Shown here piece after piece: positions 14,603 through 22,067 of a stretch of DNA of 25,922 nt. Location of the stretch: contig DATESZ010000197.1 in NCBI GenBank assembly GCA_035283845.1, positions 1 through 25,922 of the forward strand, given 5' to 3'. This stretch comes from DATESZ01 sp035283845 (GTDB lineage Bacteria > Desulfobacterota > Syntrophia > Syntrophales > JACQWR01). The stretch's first letter is position 1; each line of letters starts with the position of its first letter. The position numbers and the translations under genes were made by a program. The notes beneath the pieces are model-generated. The model did not search any database and was not told the DNA's origin. It saw only the letters and a program-made list of their open reading frames with translations.

Positions 14603-16855
14603 TTATTTTTTCGTCATGGTGAATACCCCATCCCAGGGCTGCGGGGGCGGATTTTCCTTAAGTTCCTGACATCGCTTTAAGTACAATTTTGCAGGTGGAT
14701 CATCAGGTCTGATCTCCAGAACCTTCCGGAAGGCGGCAATTGCCTCATCCCATAAGACTTGTTTATACTTTGCCAGTCCGTTTTCGAAGATTTCCACAAA
14801 TTGTCGATAAGGGTCGGCATCTTTCATTTCGCTTAGAAGTTCGTATATTTTTACCGGGTGCGCTTTACCCTTGACACGGACGGCATCCAATTCGCGGCAG
14901 TACAGTTCATATTTGACGATATCTTGGGTGAATTCACTTATAACTATGTTGGTTCCGTACTCTTTGTTTATTCCTTCCAGCCGTGAACCCAGATTAACGC
15001 TGTCTCCCATGACGGTATAATCAAACCGCATCCGCGAACCCATATTGCCGACCACCATGTCGCCGCTGTTGATCCCCACGCCGATGTTCAAAGCAGGCCG
15101 TCCTTCTCCAGTCCATTTGTCTTGCAGTTTCTTCAAGGCCTGCATCATTTCCAGAGCTGTTTTACAAGCGCGGATAGCATGGTCGGGTTGATCAAGGGGG
15201 GCTCCGTAAACGGCCATGATCGCATCTCCCATATATTTATCAAGAAGTCCGTCATATTTGAATACGATATCCGTCATGACAGTCAGGTACTCATTCAGTA
15301 GCTGCACAAGTTCCTCCGGCGCCAGTTGTTCCGATATGGTTGTAAAACCTCTGATATCGGAGAAAAGGACCGTCAGCAGCTTCTTGTCCCCGCCGAGCTT
15401 CAATTTGCTCGGATCCTTCAACATTTCCGTTATTACGGAGGCCGTTAAATAATACTGGAAGGCGTTACGGACTTTTTTCTTTTCCTTCTCTTCCGTAATG
15501 TAGCGATAAACAGTGATGCCTAAATAGACGGCAATCATGGTCAATACGGGGTAAATCAGATTCAGCCAAATATTATATCGTGAAAAGAGGGATATGTTTA
15601 CTGCTATGAAGGCGCTGATAAAAAAAAGACTGATCAATATCCCCTGGATGGCGCTCTTAAGTCTCGGTATGAGAAGCCCCATGATAGATCCGACAATGAT
15701 AATGAATATTACATCAAGAAACTTTGTCCACCATGAGTGTTTCAGAAAATTTTGATGGAGGATATTGTCAACTACGGTCGCATGAATCTCCACGCCGGGG
15801 TAGACGGTGCTGAAAGGGGTTAACCGCAGGTCGTATATGCCCGTCGCCGTGGCGCCGACTACCACGATTTTACCCCGGAATTTATCAGGAGCAATGCGAC
15901 CATTGATAATATCGGAAATGGAATAGTGGGGAAAAGTCTTCGTCGGACCGAGGTAATTGATCAGCATGCGTCCCATGTCATCGGTTGGAATTCCCACGCT
16001 GTCAAGTCTGATTCCTTCCACGCCTAATTCACCAAGATTCAGTACCGCCATGGGCCAGTCAAGATATTGTATCAGCAGAGATAAGGAGAGGGATGCATAA
16101 TAACCGTCCTGGAATTTTATGACGAGAGGCGACCACCTGATCGCTCCATCAGTATCAGGGAAGGCATTGAAATAGCCACTATTTTCTGCAACTTCCGATA
16201 GCTGTTTTAGATTTGGCGCCGCAGCATAGGCTTTAATAAGCGCCGCTTCATTACTGTTCTTGGCAGCTTTTATCGCCGAATATTTAGAGCCGGAGATATC
16301 TTCAATTGCGCTGACATTGTCGCTTTCTGTCAGATGCATTATTTCCTTTTTTGAGGTATGAAAGAAGTAGCCGAGAGTGATATTTTTTGCTCTTTCAATG
16401 GATTTGGCTAAGATGGCATCGGTGTCGGCCATTGCCTTTTTTTCGTCCATCAATTCCATAAATTTTTTATCCGTAATGCCCATTGACCGGGCCTCTTTCG
16501 TCAATCCGGCAATTGTTTTCAAACTGGAGTTCTCATCCGGTTCAGAAAAAACGATATCAAACCCCACCGCTTTCGCACCGTGTGACTTCAGAGTATCGAC
16601 AAGCTTGGCTATTGTCGTTCGCGGCCAGGGCCAGCGTCCCAGTTCCGACAAGCTCTTCTCATCGATCGCGGCAATGATGGTTTCACCGCCGGATGGTATT
16701 TTCCCTCGGGAAAGGATACGCAAATCGAAGGCTTTTAGTTCCATGAAACGCAGGAATGGGACATCGAGCAATAAAAGAGTCAAAGCAATCATGATAATAA
16801 GGACGGTTATTTTCAAAGGAGATATGGAAAAGATCTTTTTTGCTCCATCTTTCAT
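14603..16855 (-). CDS. CHASE2-domain class III adenylate cyclase
   Basis: A 750-residue membrane signalling enzyme predicted to make cAMP. It has an N-terminal membrane helix (about 15-34), then a large extracytoplasmic CHASE2 sensor (about 35-372; FDLRILSRGKIPSGGETIIA, WPWPRTTIAKLVDTL, GKIVVVGATATGIYDLRLTP). Three membrane helices (about 377-450) are followed by the cyclase catalytic domain (about 490-675). Metal-binding Asps are D500 (LFSDIRGF) and D544 (GDAIMAVY). K540 and D612 fit adenine recognition, and N621 and R625 complete the site, so it should be active. A short TPR-like tail (about 685-735) follows. A strong promoter lies just upstream, giving a leader of about 20 bases. The stimulus is unknown; CHASE2 ligands are undefined. 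Confidence 0.93.
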   Translation of the reverse strand: MKDGAKKIFSISPLKITVLIIMIALTLLLLDVPFLRFMELKAFDLRILSRGKIPSGGETIIAAIDEKSLSELGRWPWPRTTIAKLVDTLKSHGAKAVGFDIVFSEPDENSSLKTIAGLTKEARSMGITDKKFMELMDEKKAMADTDAILAKSIERAKNITLGYFFHTSKKEIMHLTESDNVSAIEDISGSKYSAIKAAKNSNEAALIKAYAAAPNLKQLSEVAENSGYFNAFPDTDGAIRWSPLVIKFQDGYYASLSLSLLIQYLDWPMAVLNLGELGVEGIRLDSVGIPTDDMGRMLINYLGPTKTFPHYSISDIINGRIAPDKFRGKIVVVGATATGIYDLRLTPFSTVYPGVEIHATVVDNILHQNFLKHSWWTKFLDVIFIIIVGSIMGLLIPRLKSAIQGILISLFFISAFIAVNISLFSRYNIWLNLIYPVLTMIAVYLGITVYRYITEEKEKKKVRNAFQYYLTASVITEMLKDPSKLKLGGDKKLLTVLFSDIRGFTTISEQLAPEELVQLLNEYLTVMTDIVFKYDGLLDKYMGDAIMAVYGAPLDQPDHAIRACKTALEMMQALKKLQDKWTGEGRPALNIGVGINSGDMVVGNMGSRMRFDYTVMGDSVNLGSRLEGINKEYGTNIVISEFTQDIVKYELYCRELDAVRVKGKAHPVKIYELLSEMKDADPYRQFVEIFENGLAKYKQVLWDEAIAAFRKVLEIRPDDPPAKLYLKRCQELKENPPPQPWDGVFTMTKK

Positions 16856-16882
16856 GCTTTACTCTCTCGAAATTTTTTACAG

Positions 16883-16910
16883 ATCATATCAGAGAGAGAA
16901 GTAATGTCAA
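16883..16910 (-). promoter_or_regulatory. Sigma-70-like promoter for the adenylate cyclase gene
   Basis: On the minus strand a consensus TTGACA (16910-16905) is followed after 16 bases by TATGAT (16888-16883). Predicted transcription starts about 20 bases before the cyclase ATG at 16855. The spacer contains a TCTCTCTCTGA run that is echoed in complement (GAGAGAG) just before the start codon. Confidence 0.6.
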
Positions 16911-17013
16911 GGCGAACTAAGGGTTTGCCGGAAGCTATGTGCCAAGAGGGGAATTGGTTAAGAAGAAAATTCGGCGACCTAAAAATAGACATTGATTTGT
17001 GCGAAGTCATTTT

Positions 17014-17041
17014 TTGACATATTTTAAGGCATTCATATAGA
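17014..17041 (+). promoter_or_regulatory. Sigma-70-like promoter for the thioesterase-pgk-truA-rmlD genes
   Basis: Consensus TTGACA (17014-17019), 16 bases, TATAGA (17036-17041). The predicted start near 17048 gives a leader of about 90 bases before the thioesterase ATG. It is divergent from the cyclase promoter 104 bases away in the same 281-base spacer, which holds no gene that I can support. Confidence 0.6.
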
Positions 17042-17136
17042 AAATGATTGCTTTTCATCATTGTTTGTGATTTCACTCGACCATTACTTGTCTGGTCAAT
17101 GTTCAGCAATCGTACCAATAATCTCGGAGAATAACT

Positions 17137-17655
17137 ATGGAAGGAAAGACAGTCAACCAAAGCGCCGTTACTATGGCCCAACAGATGAATCTTTCAGATG
17201 CAAATCCGGTCGGGAACGTGCATGGCGGGCTCATCATGAAACTAATAGATACCGCAGCCGGTGTCGTTGCCATCCGACACGCCAGTGCTAATATAGTCAC
17301 GGCTTCCATTGATCGCTTGGACTTCTTACATCCCGTTTTTGTCGGAGACTTTGTGACCTTGATGGCAAGCATAAACTTCGTAGGAAGGACTTCCATGGAA
17401 ATAGGCGTCCGGGTAGAGTCCGAGAATCTCATGACCGGCGAGAAACGCCATACTTCTACTGCTTATCTGACCTTTGTGGCCCTGGATAGCACCGGTCGGC
17501 CTATGCCATTGCCGCCGCTAATCTTAGAAACAGAAGAGCAGGTGCGACGTAACAATGATGCGCGAGTCAGACGCGAAAATCGTCTTGCTGAAAAAGCAAA
17601 AGAAAAAGAGCGTTATTTACGAACCTCACGTGCTCCGCAGAAAAGACGCTATTAA
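17137..17655 (+). CDS. Hotdog-fold acyl-CoA thioesterase (YciA/ACOT type)
   Basis: A 172-residue acyl-CoA hydrolase of the hotdog family. The N-terminal motif NPVGNVHGGLIMKLIDTAAG (from residue 23) holds the family N/H/G signature and the catalytic Asp, D38. Typical later strands follow: TASIDRLDFLHPVFVGDFVT and SMEIGVRVESENLMTGEKR, ending ATFVA-like TFVAL at about 112-116. A highly charged tail of about 40 residues (135-172, Arg/Lys/Glu rich) extends beyond the fold, as in some longer YciA-like proteins. GGAG lies 7 bases before the ATG. It is the first gene after the promoter at 17014 and ends 23 bases before pgk. Its substrate chain length cannot be told from the sequence. Confidence 0.88.
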   Translation: MEGKTVNQSAVTMAQQMNLSDANPVGNVHGGLIMKLIDTAAGVVAIRHASANIVTASIDRLDFLHPVFVGDFVTLMASINFVGRTSMEIGVRVESENLMTGEKRHTSTAYLTFVALDSTGRPMPLPPLILETEEQVRRNNDARVRRENRLAEKAKEKERYLRTSRAPQKRRY

Positions 17656-17678
17656 ATTTGAAAGAGTAAGGAGGCGAT

Positions 17679-18890
17679 ATGAGATTTATTGATGAAATGA
17701 ATATAAAAAACAAAAGAGTTCTATGCAGATTTGACTTTAATGTTCCACTGGATAGCAGCCTGAATATTGTGGACGACACGAGAATCAGAGCTATTCTTCC
17801 CACGATTAATTACGCCCTTGACGAGAAAGCTAAAGTCATAATCATCTCTCATCTGGGAAGGCCAAAGGGGAAAGTGGTTCCTGAATTAAGCCTTGCTCCC
17901 GTGAGCAGGAGGTTATCGAGGCTTTTGGGCAAGGAAGTGCATATGGCTCATGATTGTATCGGCGATGAGGTGAAAATGATGATAGAGAATTTGGAGACTG
18001 GATGCGTTGTTCTTTTGGAAAACCTGAGATTCCATCAAGGGGAGGAGGCGAATGATGATGCTTTTGCCAGAGAGTTGGCCGGTTTCGCTGACGTTTATAT
18101 TGATGACGCCTTTGGCAATGCCCACCGGCGGCACGCCTCTAACGTGGGCATCACAAAATTTATCAAAGATTGCGCCGCCGGTTTTCTTATAAAAAAAGAG
18201 CTGAATTACCTGAAAAAAGCCGTTGATAATCCCATCCGTCCTTTTGTGGCGATTGCCGGAGGATCGAAGGTGTCAGGTAAACTGGAAGCCCTGTTCCACC
18301 TGATCAAAAAGGTAGATAAAATGATTATCGGCGGTGGGATGGCTTTTACTTTCCTGAAAGCCCTGGGTTACGAGGTTGGTAAATCATTAGTAGAGGACGA
18401 TCTTTTGAATACGGCACGGGAGATAATGGATACGGCGAGATCCTTGGGAGTTAAATTATATCTGCCTGTTGATTGTGTGGTTGCGGAAGCAAAGAGCGCC
18501 GAGGCAGAGACAAAAATTGTGCCTGTTCAGGAGATTAATCCCAACTGGATGGGGCTTGATATCGGGCCGGCCACGATAACCCTTTTTACGGAAGCCCTGA
18601 ATAATGCCAAGACCATCGTCTGGAACGGCCCAATGGGTGTTTTTGAAATAGATGCCTTCAGCAGAGGCACTACTGCCCTTACGCACAGTGTTGCAAATTC
18701 CTATGCCACGACCATTGTGGGAGGAGGAGATACGGATGTGGCCATAAACAGGACGGGCGAAAGCGACAAGATCACGTATATATCCACCGGTGGAGGAGCT
18801 TCCCTTGAGCTGCTAAGCGGCAAGATCATGCCTGCGCTGGAAGCGCTTGACGGGCAGGTGATGTTTCCTGATGTAAAAACCGCTTTTTAA
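17679..18890 (+). CDS. pgk: Phosphoglycerate kinase
   Basis: A 403-residue cytoplasmic glycolysis/gluconeogenesis enzyme that converts 1,3-bisphosphoglycerate and ADP to 3-phosphoglycerate and ATP. Motifs in order: VLCRFDFNVPLD, DDTRIRAILPTI, SHLGRPKG, LLENLRFHQGEE, DDAFGNAHRRHASN, VAIAGGSKVSGKLEAL, IGGGMAFTFLKA, NGPMGVFEIDAF and STGGGASLELLSGK. The nucleotide-loop segment reads GGGDTDVAINRTG where GGGDTVAAV is more usual, a small local variation. A perfect AAGGAGG lies 4 bases before the ATG. truA starts 2 bases after the stop. Confidence 0.97.
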   Translation: MRFIDEMNIKNKRVLCRFDFNVPLDSSLNIVDDTRIRAILPTINYALDEKAKVIIISHLGRPKGKVVPELSLAPVSRRLSRLLGKEVHMAHDCIGDEVKMMIENLETGCVVLLENLRFHQGEEANDDAFARELAGFADVYIDDAFGNAHRRHASNVGITKFIKDCAAGFLIKKELNYLKKAVDNPIRPFVAIAGGSKVSGKLEALFHLIKKVDKMIIGGGMAFTFLKALGYEVGKSLVEDDLLNTAREIMDTARSLGVKLYLPVDCVVAEAKSAEAETKIVPVQEINPNWMGLDIGPATITLFTEALNNAKTIVWNGPMGVFEIDAFSRGTTALTHSVANSYATTIVGGGDTDVAINRTGESDKITYISTGGGASLELLSGKIMPALEALDGQVMFPDVKTAF

Positions 18891-18892
18891 CA

Positions 18893-19630
18893 ATGCGTAA
18901 TCTTAAGATAATAGTGGAATATGATGGTAGCGGTTATCATGGCTGGCAAAGGCAGAAAGGTTTCACTACAGTTCAGCAGATACTGGAAGAAAGCATCAGC
19001 CGGATAACCAGGGAAAAGATTACTGTTGCCGGCTCCGGTAGAACCGATGCCGGTGTGCATGCACTCAATCAGTCCGCTCACTTTAAGACCGCCTCCAGTA
19101 TTGGAGCGAGAAACCTGCTTCTGGGCATTAACAGCCTTTTACCACCCGGCGTGGTCGTCAAAGAATTGAAAGAAATGGATGAACTGTTTCACGCCCGTTT
19201 TGACGTGAAAAGCAAGGTCTATATGTATCAAATATTCAACAATCCGGTCCGTTCTGCGTTATATCGTAATTATGCCTGGCATGTACGCGCCCCTCTCGAT
19301 TTTTGCAATATGGAAAAGGGACTAAGTTTGCTTAATGGTATCCATGATTTTTCTTCATTCTGCGGGAAAAAGGAGGATGATCTCAGTTGTATCAGAACCA
19401 TTAAGGAGTCTCGTCTTGAAAAAGCAGATGGTAATTTTATCAGAATCTTCATAGAAGCCGATGGTTTCTTGAGGTACATGTTAAGGTCAATTGTCGGCAC
19501 TCTGGTCGAGATTGGCGAGAGGAAAAGAAACGCCGATGATTTGCCGGACATTCTTGCAGCGAAAGACCGCTCACGGGCAGGCATAACAGCGCCGCCCCAG
19601 GGAGTGTTTCTTATGGAAGTCAAATATTGA
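18893..19630 (+). CDS. truA: tRNA pseudouridine(38-40) synthase
   Basis: A 245-residue enzyme that converts uridines 38-40 in the tRNA anticodon stem-loop to pseudouridine. Catalytic Asp D52 is in GSGRTDAGVHALNQ. The N-terminal MRNLKIIVEYDGSGYHGWQRQ, the middle FHARFDVKSKVYMYQI and the C-terminal FLRYMLRSIVGTLVEIG are all canonical, and the length is normal. Only 2 bases separate it from the pgk stop and no ribosome-binding site is visible, so its translation probably depends on ribosomes leaving pgk. Confidence 0.96.
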   Translation: MRNLKIIVEYDGSGYHGWQRQKGFTTVQQILEESISRITREKITVAGSGRTDAGVHALNQSAHFKTASSIGARNLLLGINSLLPPGVVVKELKEMDELFHARFDVKSKVYMYQIFNNPVRSALYRNYAWHVRAPLDFCNMEKGLSLLNGIHDFSSFCGKKEDDLSCIRTIKESRLEKADGNFIRIFIEADGFLRYMLRSIVGTLVEIGERKRNADDLPDILAAKDRSRAGITAPPQGVFLMEVKY

Positions 19631-19644
19631 GAGGTCTGTCTAAC

Positions 19645-20487
19645 TTGAAAATTCTGCTTCTTGGTTCCGAAGGTATGTTGGGTAGCGAGCTTTTTTCCCT
19701 GCTTACATCGGATCACGATGTGGTGGGAAAAGACATCCATGATTTTGATATTGCCTCCGATGATGATTGCCGGCGCATCGTAGCGGAGTGTCGTCCCGAT
19801 GTTGTGATCAACGCCGTTGCCTATACCGATGTAGACGGCTGTGAAGCCAACCGTGAAAGGTGTTTTGCCGTCAATGCCGGGGGGGTCAAGGGTGTGGCCC
19901 TTGCCTGTAAATCCGGGAATATCAAGATTGTGCATTTCGGAACGGACTATATTTTCGATGGTAACAAAAACTCACCCTATTGCGAGGAAGACCTATGTCG
20001 ACCCCTGAACGTTTACGGGGAGTCAAAGCTTGCCGGAGAAAAATATCTATTTGAATTATCTAAAAATTTTCTTCTTGTCCGTACCGCCTGGCTCTATGGC
20101 GCGAAGGGTAAAAATTTCGTGAAGACGATCCTGGAAAGGGCAGCAGCCGCAGAGACACTGAAAGTAGTGGACGATCAAACCGGATCGCCCACATATGCCT
20201 ACGACCTGGCGGAGGCTGTCAAGAGGCTTATTGAGGATGGGGCAGGGGGTATCTTTCACATAACCAACGGTGGAAAATGCAGTTGGTATGAATTTGCCCG
20301 GGCCATACTGGAAGGGGTAGGTATGAATGACGTTGAGGTTCAGCCGATCAAAACGGATGAAATCTCAAGACCGGCAAAACGTCCCTGCTTCAGCGTCTTA
20401 GACGGCAGTAAATTTTACCAGACTACGGGAATAACCATGAGGCACTGGCGCCTGGCCCTCCGGAATTGCCTGCAAAAGATTACTTAA
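19645..20487 (+). CDS. rfbD: dTDP-4-dehydrorhamnose reductase (RmlD family)
   Basis: A 280-residue NAD(P)H-dependent reductase that completes dTDP-L-rhamnose synthesis for surface polysaccharide. The Rossmann motif is LLLGSEGMLGSEL, followed by PDVVINAVAYTDVDGCE, FGTDYIFDG and the catalytic YxxxK (Y124, K128 in NVYGESKLAGEK), then VVDDQTGSPTYAYDLA and RPAKRPCFSVLD. The TTG at 19645 is preferred (GAGAGG ends 10 bases upstream, and the protein then begins MKILLLG). An earlier in-frame TTG at 19627 overlaps the truA stop. No rmlA/B/C gene is in the window, so its substrate is inferred from the family. Confidence 0.9.
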   Translation: MKILLLGSEGMLGSELFSLLTSDHDVVGKDIHDFDIASDDDCRRIVAECRPDVVINAVAYTDVDGCEANRERCFAVNAGGVKGVALACKSGNIKIVHFGTDYIFDGNKNSPYCEEDLCRPLNVYGESKLAGEKYLFELSKNFLLVRTAWLYGAKGKNFVKTILERAAAAETLKVVDDQTGSPTYAYDLAEAVKRLIEDGAGGIFHITNGGKCSWYEFARAILEGVGMNDVEVQPIKTDEISRPAKRPCFSVLDGSKFYQTTGITMRHWRLALRNCLQKIT

Positions 20488-20543
20488 TCGGGGCCGCCTA
20501 ACAAACTTATAAAAAAATATTGACTTTTTAGGGGTGATGTATA

Positions 20544-20885
20544 TTGTCACTGTCGCCAAGAAACATGGGTAGAGCAATGCCTATGGCAGTGGCTATAGGA
20601 TTAGAACCTGTTACCATGATGGTTTCAAGCACCCCATTTCCGGCTGGGGTTAATGAATATGATATGATAGGAGCAATAAGGGGAGAGCCTTTAGCGTTGG
20701 TAAAATGTGAGACCGTTGATCTTGAGGTTCCGGCAGATGCAGAGATTATTTTAGAAGGGGAGCTACTCTTGGAACCGGAGTATTTTAAGCCAGAGGGTCC
20801 ATTTGGTGAGTATACCGGCCATTATGTATCTTTAGGTAGTCAGCCTAGGCTTGTATTTAAAGTGAACTGCGTAACTTATCAAGCT
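20544..20885 (+). pseudogene. Internal fragment of a UbiD-family decarboxylase
   Basis: About 113 codons match the middle of UbiD-type prenylated-FMN (de)carboxylases: GRAMPMAVAIGLEPVTMMV, STPFPAGVNEYDMIGAIRGE, LVKCETVDLEVPADAEIILE and PEGPFGEYTGHYVSL, ending VFKVNCVTYQ. Full UbiD proteins are about 450-500 residues; the N-terminal prFMN-binding part and the C-terminus are absent. An in-frame stop (20535-20537) precedes it, and only a TTG (20544) or internal ATGs could start it. At about 20884 it passes without a stop into the leader of the following binding-protein gene, in the same frame. It is best read as a recombination remnant of a gene that once neighboured the transporter. Confidence 0.8.
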
Positions 20886-20906
20886 TATCGAAAAGGGGGA
20901 TTGCGC

Positions 20907-22007
20907 ATGAATCGAAAACTCACAGGGATCGTAATGAGTCTAATGCTGCCGGTCTTGTTGATTTTGTTAGCGACGGAGGCTTCCCCCCAGACCTGGAAGA
21001 CAGAGTGGGAGAAAACTGTCGCGCTGGCGAAGGGGGAAGGTAAGGTGGTTGTTGCCGGAGGCGCTGGCGAGTCATTCCGAAACGCCTGTACCGCCTTTCG
21101 CAAGAGTTATCCCGATATTCAGCTCGACTATGTCGGAGTGGTCGGACGCGATTTCGCCCCGCGCATCGCGCAGGAGAGACGGGCTGACCAATTTCTTTGG
21201 GATGTCCACATCGGAGGGGCCAGCTCTATTATGGGCCCAATGGTGGCGCAGGGCGCGGTGGATCCGCTTCAACCGGCGCTGATCTTGCCTGAGGCTTTGG
21301 ACGACGGCAAATGGCGTAACGGCTTTAAGGACGGCTGGATGGATCGAGAGAGAAAGTACGTCTACGGCTTCGTCGAGTCCCTCCTGTATGCTGTTTATGT
21401 GAATAGAGATTTTGTTTCGGAAGGCGAATTCAACAAGGGAGAGGATCTCTGGAATCCGAAATGGAAGGGAAAGATCGTTTGGTACGATCCCCGCTCTGGC
21501 GGGTCGGGCGGCCATCAGGGGCTGGTGATCTTGCTGAACTATGGTGAGGAGGCCCTAAGGAGGTTGTTGAGAGAGCAGGAACCGGTTCTGACAACGGATT
21601 ACCGCCAGCAGGTACAGTGGCTAGCGCAGGGACGGTGCCCGATCGCTATTGGATTGCTTGATAGCTCTTTGCGGCCTTTTCAGAAGGAAGGGGTGGGAAA
21701 AAACATCAATCCCCTTAAAGAGCCAAAGCTTACTTCGGCGGCAGGCTCCTTCGGCCACGTGGCACTCATCAACAAGCCGCCGCATCCTAATGCGGCCAAA
21801 GTCTTCATCAACTGGTTGCTGTCGAAGGAGGGACAAGAGGCGTGGGTCAAGGCCACGGGGGACAACAGCCGCCGCTTAGATGCGCCGGTGGGTAATCCAG
21901 AGCTGATGCTCCAGCCAGGTGTAAAGTACATCAATACCCAGAAGCAGGAACATGCTGAGATGGTCAGAAAACGGGTGTACCCCATAGCCAAGGAAATTCT
22001 CCAGTAA
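20907..22007 (+). CDS. ABC transporter periplasmic binding protein, first of a tandem pair
   Basis: A 366-residue extracellular solute-binding protein of the ferric-iron/thiamine/polyamine-like class. The signal peptide is MNRKLTGIVMSLMLPVLLIL then LATEASPQ; no lipobox Cys is present. The mature protein has LAKGEGKVVVAGG, RKSYPDIQLDYVG, DLWNPKWKGKIVWYDPRSGG and INWLLSKEGQEAWVKATGD, which are typical of type II binding proteins. The frame continues 121 codons upstream through the UbiD fragment. The ATG at 20907 is chosen because it gives a proper signal peptide, has GGGGGA just upstream, and mirrors the start of the paralogue that follows. More than half of the residues look identical to the second copy. 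Confidence 0.88.
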   Translation: MNRKLTGIVMSLMLPVLLILLATEASPQTWKTEWEKTVALAKGEGKVVVAGGAGESFRNACTAFRKSYPDIQLDYVGVVGRDFAPRIAQERRADQFLWDVHIGGASSIMGPMVAQGAVDPLQPALILPEALDDGKWRNGFKDGWMDRERKYVYGFVESLLYAVYVNRDFVSEGEFNKGEDLWNPKWKGKIVWYDPRSGGSGGHQGLVILLNYGEEALRRLLREQEPVLTTDYRQQVQWLAQGRCPIAIGLLDSSLRPFQKEGVGKNINPLKEPKLTSAAGSFGHVALINKPPHPNAAKVFINWLLSKEGQEAWVKATGDNSRRLDAPVGNPELMLQPGVKYINTQKQEHAEMVRKRVYPIAKEILQ

Positions 22008-22067
22008 AAGGGTATGAAAGCAATATCTTATCAAACCAATGTCTTATCAAAAAAAGGAGGATTGCAC

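Noticed and set aside
16852..17181. Minus-strand frame of 109 codons in the cyclase-thioesterase spacer
   Set aside because: It has no homology or ribosome site, it spans both promoters, and its start lies inside the thioesterase gene.
20519..20549. Promoter TTGACT...TATTGT ahead of the UbiD fragment
   Set aside because: The -10 element is poor and more than one spacing can be drawn. It could drive the transporter genes, but the match is too weak to list.
20544..22007. A functional UbiD-solute-binding fusion protein
   Set aside because: UbiD lacks its cofactor-binding ends, the fusion would place about 120 residues before the signal peptide, and a good ribosome site and ATG exist at 20907. 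It is kept only as a finding to test.
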